16,995 nt of DNA, taken from contig CAIKJM010000611.1 in the NCBI GenBank assembly GCA_903827735.1, positions 1-16,995 on the forward strand, given 5' to 3'. The DNA is from an uncultured Rhodanobacter sp. Its GTDB lineage: Bacteria; Pseudomonadota; Gammaproteobacteria; Xanthomonadales; Rhodanobacteraceae. Position numbers and translations under genes: made by a program. The notes under the pieces were generated by a model, which was given only the letters and a program-made list of their open reading frames with translations, did no database searches and was not told the origin of the DNA. Positions 1 through 7,349 of this stretch are shown in pieces; the stretch's first letter is position 1; the number at the start of each line of letters is the position of its first letter.

Positions 1-95
1 CAAACGCTGACAAGAACCCGACCCTTACGATTATGGCCAACGCCTGGCGAGTGGCTGACCATATTCTCGATCGCATGCAGCGCAAGGAGCTCTGA
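1..95 (+). CDS. GMC family oxidoreductase, C-terminal end (partial)
   Basis: Only the last 30 codons are in the window, read in the frame that starts at base 3 and ends with TGA at 93-95. The visible tail carries NPTLTIMANAWRVADHIL, which matches the conserved C-terminal segment of FAD-dependent GMC oxidoreductases, where an Asn-Pro-Thr near the end contributes to the active site. The stop codon shares its last base with the ATG of the next gene (TGATG), so the two are probably translationally coupled. The neighbour is a gluconate 2-dehydrogenase subunit 3-like protein. That pairing is typical of membrane-linked sugar dehydrogenases and of the LacA/LacC glucoside 3-dehydrogenases. Substrate and full domain structure cannot be judged from this fragment. 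Confidence 0.8.
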   Translation, partial: NADKNPTLTIMANAWRVADHILDRMQRKEL

Positions 96-724
96 TGGAT
101 CGCCGAACATCGCTTAAATGGATGCTCGCCGTTTCCGCTGCTGGGCCGCTGGCATTTGTGCGCGCTGGATCCATGGCCGCGGTCAGTGCCGCCGCGCAGT
201 ACGGCAAACCCTACGGCACCGATCCTAAGCTTATTGATCCGTATCATCCAGGAGAGCTTTGGCCGCTGACGTTTACGCCGGCGCAGCGCTTGCTGGCGGC
301 AGCGCTGTGTGACGTCATCCTACCCGCGGACGCAAAATCGCCGAGTGCTTCGTCCGTCGGCGTGGTCGACTTCATCGACGAATGGATCAGTGCACCCTAC
401 GAACTGCAGCGCGATGACCGCAGCACCGTTCTTGCAGGTTTCGGCTGGCTGGATGCGGAGGCGCAGCGGCGTTTCTCCCATCCAACACAGGCCTTACAGA
501 CGAAGCAGTTGCGCGACATCTGCGATGACATCTGTTACTTGCCGCGGGCGACGTCGGGTCTTGCCCGGGCGGCGACGTTCTTTGCGAAATATCGCGATCT
601 TACGCTGGGCGGTTTTTACACGACGCCCGAGGGCAGAAAAGATTTGGATTACCTCGGCAACGTGCCGCTGGCGACATTCGACGGCCCATCCGTCGAGGTA
701 TTGAAAAAAGTGGGTCTCGCATGA
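95..724 (+). CDS. Gluconate 2-dehydrogenase subunit 3 family protein (small partner of the GMC dehydrogenase)
   Basis: The 209-residue protein begins MDRRTSLKWML, a twin-arginine (Tat) signal with RR at residues 3-4, followed by a hydrophobic stretch and Ala-rich cleavage region ending near residue 34. The mature part, from about residue 58, has the helical pattern of the gluconate 2-dehydrogenase subunit 3 family (FTPAQRLLAAALCDVILPAD, then a region with VVDFIDEW). In known systems such as gluconate dehydrogenase and the LacABC glucoside 3-dehydrogenase, this small subunit binds the GMC flavoprotein and carries it through the Tat pathway to the periplasm. The start ATG overlaps the GMC stop by one base, and its own stop overlaps the next gene as ATGA. 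A periplasmic sugar-oxidising complex is therefore inferred. The cytochrome c partner is not in the window. Confidence 0.85.
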   Translation: MDRRTSLKWMLAVSAAGPLAFVRAGSMAAVSAAAQYGKPYGTDPKLIDPYHPGELWPLTFTPAQRLLAAALCDVILPADAKSPSASSVGVVDFIDEWISAPYELQRDDRSTVLAGFGWLDAEAQRRFSHPTQALQTKQLRDICDDICYLPRATSGLARAATFFAKYRDLTLGGFYTTPEGRKDLDYLGNVPLATFDGPSVEVLKKVGLA

Positions 725-1758
725 GCCATCACCCGGATCTCGCCCGCCGAAGGGCATTGAAAGGCTTCGGTCTGGCGGCGTTGTCTGCCGCCCTGTTACC
801 AAAAACCTATCCCGGGCTCGTCGCTCTCGCACAAGCGGGCGAAACAAAAAACGGTGGGCAGCACGGTATGCCCTGGGTGCCGGGGCTGCAGCTCTATACG
901 TTGGGTTTGACGCCGCAAGACGATCTGCCTGCTGCGCTGAAACAGGTGGCCGCGATGGGCTACCGCGAAGTCGAGCTGCCCGGTCACTACGATCATCCGG
1001 TGGATCAGCTGCGGCGGGCCATCGACGGATCGGGCATGTCGTGCCCAAGCGTTCATGTGTCGCCGCGCCCGGCCGCAGGTATGTGGGATTTGTCCGGCGA
1101 TATCGCCGCGCTGGCGGGCAACGTCAGGGCTCTGGGAGCGCGCTATGCCGTGGTGCCCATTCCGCTTCTCCCGGATCGGATCTACGACGTTCTGCAGCAT
1201 CCTCCTGCCGGCTTCGATATACGAGCTGCATCGCGCCTTTTTGAATCGCTGCAGGCGGATGATTGGAAACGAACGGCCGACATGTTGAATGACAAGGCTG
1301 CGGCATTGGCAAAGTGCGGCGTGCGCCTGGCGTATCACAACCACGGCGTCGATTTCTATCCGCTGCCTGATGGCACGAACGGTTTTGCCATGCTGATCGA
1401 GCGCACCGAGCCGAGCTTGGTCGATTTCGAGCTCGATATCGGTTGGGCAGTAACGGCGAATCAGAAGCTGCCGCCGCTGTTTGACACGCTTGGACAGCGG
1501 CTACGCCTGTTGCATTTGAAAGATACCAAGAGCGTCGGTGTCAGCGTCATGGATCTCGCGTCGACCGACCTCGGCACGGGCATCATTGACTGGACTGAAC
1601 TGGTCAAGCTCGTTCATCGCTCGCCCGTCGAGCATGTGTTTGTCGAGCAGGAGCCGCCGTTTGCCAAGACACCGATGGATTCGGCGCGTGCGGACTATCA
1701 ATTCATGTCGACGCTGTCGGTTGTGGGACGTCGTTCATCGGCGCGAACGGTAAAGTGA
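721..1758 (+). CDS. Tat-exported sugar phosphate isomerase/epimerase-type TIM-barrel protein
   Basis: The 345-residue protein opens with a Tat signal (RRRALKGFGLAAL, RR at residues 9-10) and an Ala-x-Ala type cleavage region near residues 35-39. The rest is a xylose isomerase-like TIM barrel (AP endonuclease family 2 fold) starting at GLQLYTLGL (about residue 55). Likely divalent metal-site residues are in YHNHGVDF (205-212), FELDIGW (236-242, Asp239), LLHLKD (263-268, His265) and VFVEQEP (306-312, Glu309). Export argues against a sugar-phosphate substrate despite the family name. Related TIM barrels beside DUF1080 genes act as hydratases of 3-keto-2-hydroxyglycals in Bacteroides, recalled from the literature. 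That role, hydrating the product of the downstream DUF1080 protein in the periplasm, is my inference. It overlaps the upstream gene (ATGA) and the downstream gene (TGATG). Confidence 0.82.
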   Translation: MSHHPDLARRRALKGFGLAALSAALLPKTYPGLVALAQAGETKNGGQHGMPWVPGLQLYTLGLTPQDDLPAALKQVAAMGYREVELPGHYDHPVDQLRRAIDGSGMSCPSVHVSPRPAAGMWDLSGDIAALAGNVRALGARYAVVPIPLLPDRIYDVLQHPPAGFDIRAASRLFESLQADDWKRTADMLNDKAAALAKCGVRLAYHNHGVDFYPLPDGTNGFAMLIERTEPSLVDFELDIGWAVTANQKLPPLFDTLGQRLRLLHLKDTKSVGVSVMDLASTDLGTGIIDWTELVKLVHRSPVEHVFVEQEPPFAKTPMDSARADYQFMSTLSVVGRRSSARTVK

Positions 1759-2993
1759 TGCGCAAGGGGTTTTTCTCTACCTGGTGGCCGCCCATGCGCA
1801 GAAGAGCCTGGTTCTTCGCGGTGGCTACCGGCATGACGCTGCTGGCCAGCAGCATCGGTTGCGGATCATTGCTTGCCACACCAAAGCCTTTGGCGCGATC
1901 GAATAACGGCCCGGGAACACTGGTTGAGATCAAGTCGCTGCCCGATATCGATCCGATCATTCGCGCTACGGGTGCGCAAGCGCTGCGCGTGGTTTATCGC
2001 TCCACCTCCGACGCTGATGGCAGCACGACAATCGTTTCGGGGGCCGTATTCATACCTGGCGGTCGGCCGCCGCCCGGAGGATGGATCGTGCTGGCCTACG
2101 CGCACGGCACCAGCGGTATCAATAATGAATGTGGACCGTCGCTATCACCGAATCTGTTTGGCACCGCGCCGATGATTGCCGGCTATCTCAAAGCGGGTTA
2201 TGCGGTAGCCGCGCCCGACTACCAGGGCCTGGGCGAACCGGGCATCCACGTCTATTTGGATGCGAAGGCCGCCGGGTATAACGTGATCGACGCAGTGCGG
2301 GCTCTGCACAATGCGCGACCCGGGGTCATTTCGAACCGCTGGGTAGCCGTTGGCGGATCCCAAGGCGGCGGTGCGTCCTGGGCGGCTGCCGAGCAGGCGC
2401 CGATGTATGCGCCCGAGCTGCATCTGATCGCAGCAGTGAACGCCGTTCCAGCCGCGAATATCGCCGGCTATGCACAGAAGGCGGCGGACGAGTCCATGAC
2501 GCCCACGCAGACGGCCGCCTACGTGTGGATATTGATGGCACAGAGCCGAGTGCATCCGGAGCTCGACATGGATCTTTATCGGCGTGGATCGGTACAGAAA
2601 AACTGGGAAGCCCTGTCGATGTGCTTCGGTCCTCGCGCGCAGGAACGCAATGACGATGTCGCCAAGGTAAAGCCCGACGAAGTGAGACCGTCTACGCCCG
2701 CAGCAACGCGGAAGCTCGCCGGCCTGCTCGCCGCAATGGCGCTGCCCCAGCACAAATCCGATGCGCCCATGCTGGTTATTTATGCGGGCAACGACGAATA
2801 CATCGAGCCTGCCTGGACGCATGCGGCGATTGTGCAGGCGTGCAGGATGGGATCGAGGATCGAGGTGGATTTTCAGCCAGACAAGGGGCACGGCAGCTTC
2901 GACGCCAGCCGCATCCTTCCGTGGCTAGGCGACCGCGTAGCCGGCAAACCTTTCCATGACGCCTGTTCGACGCAGATAAGCACTGATCACTAA
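1758..2993 (+). CDS. Secreted alpha/beta hydrolase, secretory lipase-like esterase
   Basis: The 411-residue protein has an N-terminal export signal: basic MRRR around residues 13-16, then FFAVATGMTLLASS. A cysteine in SSIGCG could be an imperfect lipobox. The alpha/beta hydrolase fold is shown by AYAHGTSG (oxyanion strand, about 113-120), the nucleophile elbow VGGSQGGG (Ser201), an acid in YAGNDEYIEP (Asp346) and the catalytic His in DKGHGSFD (His378). The overall pattern matches the secretory lipase family, which cleaves esters and is usually secreted. ATG 1758 shares one base with the preceding TGA; GTG 1755 and ATG 1794 are alternative starts. Within this operon it could deacylate an esterified sugar or plant glycoside before oxidation, but no substrate can be read from the sequence. 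Confidence 0.8.
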   Translation: MRKGFFSTWWPPMRRRAWFFAVATGMTLLASSIGCGSLLATPKPLARSNNGPGTLVEIKSLPDIDPIIRATGAQALRVVYRSTSDADGSTTIVSGAVFIPGGRPPPGGWIVLAYAHGTSGINNECGPSLSPNLFGTAPMIAGYLKAGYAVAAPDYQGLGEPGIHVYLDAKAAGYNVIDAVRALHNARPGVISNRWVAVGGSQGGGASWAAAEQAPMYAPELHLIAAVNAVPAANIAGYAQKAADESMTPTQTAAYVWILMAQSRVHPELDMDLYRRGSVQKNWEALSMCFGPRAQERNDDVAKVKPDEVRPSTPAATRKLAGLLAAMALPQHKSDAPMLVIYAGNDEYIEPAWTHAAIVQACRMGSRIEVDFQPDKGHGSFDASRILPWLGDRVAGKPFHDACSTQISTDH

Positions 2994-3012
2994 ACGAGTC
3001 GAGAACCCGCCG

Positions 3013-3840
3013 ATGAAATGTATTGAAACACTTCGCCTCAGCCTCGGCCTGGCGTGCCTTTTGGGTTTGGCGGGGTCATGCCAGGGGCAAGAGGAAAGCT
3101 GGCCCACCGGCTATACGGATACACCCCTCCTGCCTGGCAGCCAGTGGCGCGTTCATGACGACAACCGACCGCGCCCGCCGGTGGTTCAGCCGGGTTCTCC
3201 TAGCACGCCCGATCATCCCGGAGCAGCGCCATCAGATGCGGTGGTCCTTTTTGATGGAAGCAACTTGAACGCCTGGGAGTCGAAAAAAGGCGGGCCGGCC
3301 GGTTGGAAGGTCGAGAATGGTTACGCCGAGGTTGTGAGCGGCAGTGGCGACATTGTCACCAAGCAGAAATTCGGTGACTGCCAACTTCATGTCGAGTTTA
3401 ACGAGCCGACGCCGCCGACCGGGAAGAGTCAGGGGCGCGGCAACAGCGGGGTCTTTCTGGCGGGGCTCTATGAGGTGCAGATCCTCGACAGTTACCGCAA
3501 TGTCACTTATGCCGACGGCCAGGCGTCGGCGATCTTCGGGCAGTCGCCGCCGCTGGTAAATGCGTCGCGTCCGCCCGGTGAATGGCAGACGTACGACATC
3601 GTTTACACCAGCCCGCGTTTTGCCGAAGGCAAGGTGACGACGCCTGGTTATGTCACCGTTTTTCACAACGGTGTGCTCACCCAGAACCACACGCAGCTGC
3701 TGGGAGCATCGGCTTTCCACGCACTGCCGCGCCAGGTTGTGCATGAACTGGCCATGCCGCTCGAGCTGCAGGAGCACGGGATGCGCGTGCGATTTCGAAA
3801 TATCTGGATCCGCCCCCTTTCCCCACCGACTAGCCACTGA
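3013..3840 (+). CDS. Exported DUF1080 protein, 3-keto-disaccharide hydrolase / 3-keto-glycoside lyase family
   Basis: The 275-residue protein has a signal peptide whose end (LAGSC, Cys23) reads as a lipobox, so it may be an outer-membrane or periplasmic lipoprotein. A Pro-rich linker (51-75) leads to one DUF1080 domain at about 76-268. Its hallmarks are LFDGSNLNAW (79-88), the turn GRGNSGVFLAGLYEVQILDS (141-160), WQTYDIVY (191-198) and the C-terminal LQEHGMRVRFRNIWIRPL (252-269). Family members cleave 3-keto-glycosides, by hydrolysis or by 1,2-elimination. The GMC dehydrogenase pair encoded upstream would supply such 3-keto substrates. It lies 19 bases after the hydrolase gene and 15 bases before the transporter. 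Whether it acts as lyase or hydrolase, and on which sugar, is not visible. Confidence 0.85.
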   Translation: MKCIETLRLSLGLACLLGLAGSCQGQEESWPTGYTDTPLLPGSQWRVHDDNRPRPPVVQPGSPSTPDHPGAAPSDAVVLFDGSNLNAWESKKGGPAGWKVENGYAEVVSGSGDIVTKQKFGDCQLHVEFNEPTPPTGKSQGRGNSGVFLAGLYEVQILDSYRNVTYADGQASAIFGQSPPLVNASRPPGEWQTYDIVYTSPRFAEGKVTTPGYVTVFHNGVLTQNHTQLLGASAFHALPRQVVHELAMPLELQEHGMRVRFRNIWIRPLSPPTSH

Positions 3841-3855
3841 AGGGACAACACCGCT

Positions 3856-5085
3856 ATGAGCAAGTCGAAGTTGTTCCTGACCAGCTGTGTTTCCCTAGTG
3901 ACCACCGCGATGGTTTTCGCCATCCGCGGCGACATCGCCAATCCGATGGCGGCGGCATTTCATCTGACTAACCAGCAGCTGGGTCTTATCTTCAGTCCTG
4001 CCTTCTGGTGCTTTACCGTGGCTATTTTTATCAGCGGCGGCTTGGTGGACGCTGTCGGCATGCGAACACTGCATATCCTCTCGGCGATTGGCTACTTTGT
4101 TGGCATCGGCTTGGTTATTTTCGCGCCGCGTCCATCCGGGCCGGTAGCGTCGATTTTTGACAACGCGGGGACCATGCTTCTGTACGCCGGGTTCATGATC
4201 ATGGGCCTCTCGCAAGGGCTGGTCGAAGGGGTGATCAACCCGCTCGTCGCCACGGTTTACAGCGATAGAAAAACCCAGCGTCTGAACATGATGCATGCAT
4301 GGTGGCCCGGCGGCATGATCATTGGCGGATTGACCGCCGTAGCGCTGACCGATCTGTTTCATGCCACTTGGGAGATCAAGCTCGCCACGATTCTGGTGCC
4401 CGCCTTGGCCTATTTCGTGCTGGCTTTGTCGCAGCGTTATCCGGCGACGGAGCGCGTGCAGAGCAACGTGTCGACTTCGCAGATGTGGCGAGAGGCAGCC
4501 AAGCCCGGTTTCATCCTGCTGCTTTTCTGCATGCTGCTGACCTCGGCCATCGAGCTGGGGCCTGATCAGTGGTTTCCGGCGGTCATGCAGGCGCTTGCGC
4601 CCAAGCTGCAGGGGGTTTTGTACTTGGTCTACACGGCGGGTCTGGTGTTTTTGCTGCGCACTTTCGGTAGCGGCATCGCGCACCGTTCGCCTGTCGCCAC
4701 CTTGTTAATGTGCTCGGCGCTGGCTGGAGTGGGGTTGTACTGGCTGGGCAGTCTGCAGCCGGGGGCTGGCGTTAGTGTGGCGTTTGCCGCGGCGACCGTG
4801 TTCGGTCTAGGCAAATCCTTTCTATGGCCCACCATGCTCGGCCTGACGTCGGAGCGCTATCCGCGCGGTGGCGCCTTGTTGATGAGCCTGATGGGCGGTG
4901 CGGGCATGGCGTCGGTCGCCGTGGTGCTGCCGGTGATGGGAGCGAATATCGACAGCGGGGGTCCTGGCGCGGCCCTGCAGATGATGTCGTCCTTGTCGGT
5001 GATTCTGGTTATCGTATTTTCCGGAATCTGGCTGTACGTTCGTTCCAGCACCCGCTCAAGGCAGGAGGCGCATGTTGCGCCATGA
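3856..5085 (+). CDS. MFS transporter, probable sugar permease of the keto-glycoside operon
   Basis: The 409-residue protein has about 12 hydrophobic segments, two sets of six, as in the major facilitator superfamily. A motif-A-like loop GGLVDAVGMRTL (61-72) follows the second segment, and NMMHAWWPGGMIIGGL (about 144-159) resembles the sugar and fucose-permease-like branch. A Shine-Dalgarno-like AAGGGA overlaps the stop of the DUF1080 gene about ten bases before the ATG. Its place between the exported enzymes (genes 1-5) and the cytoplasmic ones (genes 7-8) makes it the likely inner-membrane importer of the periplasmic product, for example a 3-keto-sugar or the intact keto-glycoside. The substrate is inferred from position only. 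The short charged C-terminus (RSSTRSRQEAHVAP) is unremarkable. Confidence 0.82.
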   Translation: MSKSKLFLTSCVSLVTTAMVFAIRGDIANPMAAAFHLTNQQLGLIFSPAFWCFTVAIFISGGLVDAVGMRTLHILSAIGYFVGIGLVIFAPRPSGPVASIFDNAGTMLLYAGFMIMGLSQGLVEGVINPLVATVYSDRKTQRLNMMHAWWPGGMIIGGLTAVALTDLFHATWEIKLATILVPALAYFVLALSQRYPATERVQSNVSTSQMWREAAKPGFILLLFCMLLTSAIELGPDQWFPAVMQALAPKLQGVLYLVYTAGLVFLLRTFGSGIAHRSPVATLLMCSALAGVGLYWLGSLQPGAGVSVAFAAATVFGLGKSFLWPTMLGLTSERYPRGGALLMSLMGGAGMASVAVVLPVMGANIDSGGPGAALQMMSSLSVILVIVFSGIWLYVRSSTRSRQEAHVAP

Positions 5086-5124
5086 TCGGATTCGCTACCG
5101 CCAGCTGAGGCTTGAGAGGAAACG

Positions 5125-6279
5125 ATGTCGCGAAAACTACGCATGGGTCTCGTCGGCGGTAGTGCAGGTTCGTTCATCGGTCGCATCCACCGCATCGCCG
5201 CCGAACTCGATGGAGAAGCGCAGCTCGTCTGTGGTGCCTTCAGCAGCGATGCTGCGCGCTCCCGCGCCGCTGGCGAGGCGTATCACGTGGAACCGTCGCG
5301 AGCCTATGCAAGCTACTTCGAAATGTTCGAGCAGGAACGGCAGCTTCCGGCCAGCGAACGGATGGACTTCGTTGCGATCGTCACGCCGAACCACGTGCAC
5401 TACGAACCCGCGCGGCTCGCGCTGGAAAACGGATTTCACGTCGTGATCGACAAGCCGATGTGCTTCTCGATGGAGCAAGCGCTGTCATTACAAAAAATTG
5501 TGGCGCAGACAAAAAACATTCTCGCGGTCACCTATACCTACAGCGGCTACCCGATGGTGAAGGAGGCTAAGGCACTCATCGCCGCGGGGCGGATTGGCAC
5601 GCTTCGAAAAATCTACGTCGAATATCCGCAGGGCTGGCTTTCGACGGCTGTCGAAGGCAAAGGGCAGCGGCAGGCGCAGTGGCGAACCGACCCGGACCGC
5701 TCGGGTGCAGGCGGCGCGATCGGTGACATTGGAACCCATGCGGCCCATCTGGCGGAATACGTCAGCGGTTTACGCATTACGGGTATCAACGCCGTGCTGA
5801 CTGCGGTCGTAGCGGGCCGCCGGCTCGATGACGACAGTGCAATCATCTTACGCTTCGATAACGGCGCTAGCGGCGTGCTCACAGCAACCCAGGTCGCTGC
5901 GGGTGAAGAAAACAATCTGCGCATACGCATCTATGGCGAGAAGGGCGGTTTAGACTGGCAGCAAGTCGAACCGAACTCATTAACGCTGCGCTTTCTGAAC
6001 GAGCCGGCGCAGACACTGCGGGCGGGCTGGGGTTATCTGTCGCCCGAGGCGACGGAGTATTCGCGGACGCCGGCGGGCCATCCGGAAGGCTATCTCGAAG
6101 CATTTGCCAACATCTACGCTGCGTTTTTCCGGGCAGTGCGCGCGCACGCGTCCGGTAAGGACGTCGGTGCGGCTCGCTGCGACTTTCCCGACGTGGATGC
6201 CGGCGTTCGCGGTATGGCGTTTATCGATGCGGCGCTGCGCTCCGCTCAATCTGACCAAAAATGGACATCTTTTCTATGA
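5125..6279 (+). CDS. Gfo/Idh/MocA family NAD(P)-dependent oxidoreductase
   Basis: The 384-residue protein lacks a signal peptide and so should be cytoplasmic. The N-terminal Rossmann fold has the dinucleotide-binding loop GLVGGSAGSFIG (8-19). The usual EKP motif appears as DKP with the catalytic-type Lys110, and GDIGTHAAHL (200-209) gives the Asp201/His205 pair typical of the family. The C-terminal domain extends to about residue 370. The ATG has a good ribosome binding site, AGAGGA at 5115-5120, suggesting an independently strong translation start within the operon. Family members interconvert hydroxyl and keto groups on sugars, often at C3 (for example ThuB-type or the Bacteroides keto-glycoside enzymes). 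Here it may reduce an imported 3-keto-sugar or oxidise one further. The direction cannot be deduced from sequence. Confidence 0.88.
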   Translation: MSRKLRMGLVGGSAGSFIGRIHRIAAELDGEAQLVCGAFSSDAARSRAAGEAYHVEPSRAYASYFEMFEQERQLPASERMDFVAIVTPNHVHYEPARLALENGFHVVIDKPMCFSMEQALSLQKIVAQTKNILAVTYTYSGYPMVKEAKALIAAGRIGTLRKIYVEYPQGWLSTAVEGKGQRQAQWRTDPDRSGAGGAIGDIGTHAAHLAEYVSGLRITGINAVLTAVVAGRRLDDDSAIILRFDNGASGVLTATQVAAGEENNLRIRIYGEKGGLDWQQVEPNSLTLRFLNEPAQTLRAGWGYLSPEATEYSRTPAGHPEGYLEAFANIYAAFFRAVRAHASGKDVGAARCDFPDVDAGVRGMAFIDAALRSAQSDQKWTSFL

Positions 6280-7349
6280 AAACGATTAAAGGTCCGGGGA
6301 TCTTTCTAGCTCAGTTCATGGGAGACAAGGCGCCCTTCAATACGCTCGAAGGTATTTGCCGCTGGGTCGCTTCGATGGGATACGTCGGTGTACAGATTCC
6401 CAGCTGGGACAGCCGCTGCATCGATCTGGAAAAAGCGGCCGAAAGCAAGACCTATTGCGACGAAATCCGGGGCCTCATCGAATCATGCTCGCTGCAGATC
6501 ACCGAGTTATCCACGCATCTGCAAGGTCAACTGGTAGCGGTGCATCCCGCGTACGATTTGCTGTTCGACGGTTTTGCGCCCGAGGCGATGCGCGCAAATC
6601 CTGCCAAGCGTTCCGCCTGGGCGGTCGATCAGTTGAAGCTGGCGGCCCGCGCCAGCGGCAATCTTGGACTGCAGGCGCATGCTACGTTCTCCGGTGCCTT
6701 GCAGTGGCATACGATTTACCCATGGCCGCCGCGTCCCCAGGGTCTTGTCGAAGAAGGCTTCAAAGAGCTGGCGAGGCGCTGGACACCGATTCTTAATGAC
6801 TTCGATAGCGCCGGTATCGACGTGTGTTACGAAATCCATCCCGGCGAGGACTTGCATGATGGCGTGACCTTCGAGCGCTTTCTCAGCGCTACCGGAAACC
6901 ACGCGCGCTGCAAGATGCTTTACGACCCGAGCCACTTCGTATTGCAGCAGCTCGACTATCTCCAGTACATCGATTATTACCACGAGTTCATCCGCATTTT
7001 TCATGTCAAAGATGCGGAATTTCAGCTGTCCGGGAAATCCGGCGTCTACGGCGGCTATCAGGACTGGGTCGACCGCCCCGGGCGATTCCGTTCGCTGGGC
7101 GACGGTCAGGTCGACTTCAAGTCGATCTTTTCGAAGATGGCGCAATATAACTATCCCGGTTGGGCCGTTCTCGAGTGGGAGTGCTGCTTGAAGCACCCGG
7201 AGGATGGCGCCAAAGAGGGTGCGCCGTTTATTCGCGATCAAATTATTCGCGTCACCGAGCACGCCTTCGACGATTTCGCCGGCAGCCAACCCAACGAAGA
7301 TCTCAATCGTAAAGTGCTCGGCCTGGATGTGAGCGGATTGCGCGATTGA
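6276..7349 (+). CDS. Cytoplasmic sugar isomerase/epimerase-type TIM-barrel protein
   Basis: From ATG 6276, which overlaps the previous stop as ATGA, the protein has 357 residues; an in-frame ATG at 6261 would add five residues and overlap more. The xylose isomerase-like TIM barrel shows four expected metal ligands: Glu186 in CYEIHPGE, Asp217 in YDPSH, His243 in FHVKD and Glu302 in LEWE. It has no export signal, unlike the TIM-barrel protein encoded at 721-1758. The two are only distantly similar, so this looks like a second, cytoplasmic step rather than a recent duplicate. Proteins of this type accompany Gfo/Idh/MocA dehydrogenases in many sugar and inositol-like pathways, acting as epimerase, isomerase or hydratase. 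It is the last gene of the operon. Confidence 0.86.
   Translation: MKTIKGPGIFLAQFMGDKAPFNTLEGICRWVASMGYVGVQIPSWDSRCIDLEKAAESKTYCDEIRGLIESCSLQITELSTHLQGQLVAVHPAYDLLFDGFAPEAMRANPAKRSAWAVDQLKLAARASGNLGLQAHATFSGALQWHTIYPWPPRPQGLVEEGFKELARRWTPILNDFDSAGIDVCYEIHPGEDLHDGVTFERFLSATGNHARCKMLYDPSHFVLQQLDYLQYIDYYHEFIRIFHVKDAEFQLSGKSGVYGGYQDWVDRPGRFRSLGDGQVDFKSIFSKMAQYNYPGWAVLEWECCLKHPEDGAKEGAPFIRDQIIRVTEHAFDDFAGSQPNEDLNRKVLGLDVSGLRD

Noticed and set aside
2145..2891. A 248-codon minus-strand frame opposite the secreted hydrolase
   Set aside because: It is a shadow frame; the plus strand has a complete catalytic triad and signal peptide.
3895..4683. A 262-codon minus-strand frame opposite the MFS gene
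   Set aside because: It is a shadow frame with unnatural Gln/His/Arg-rich composition; the plus strand encodes a clear membrane transporter.
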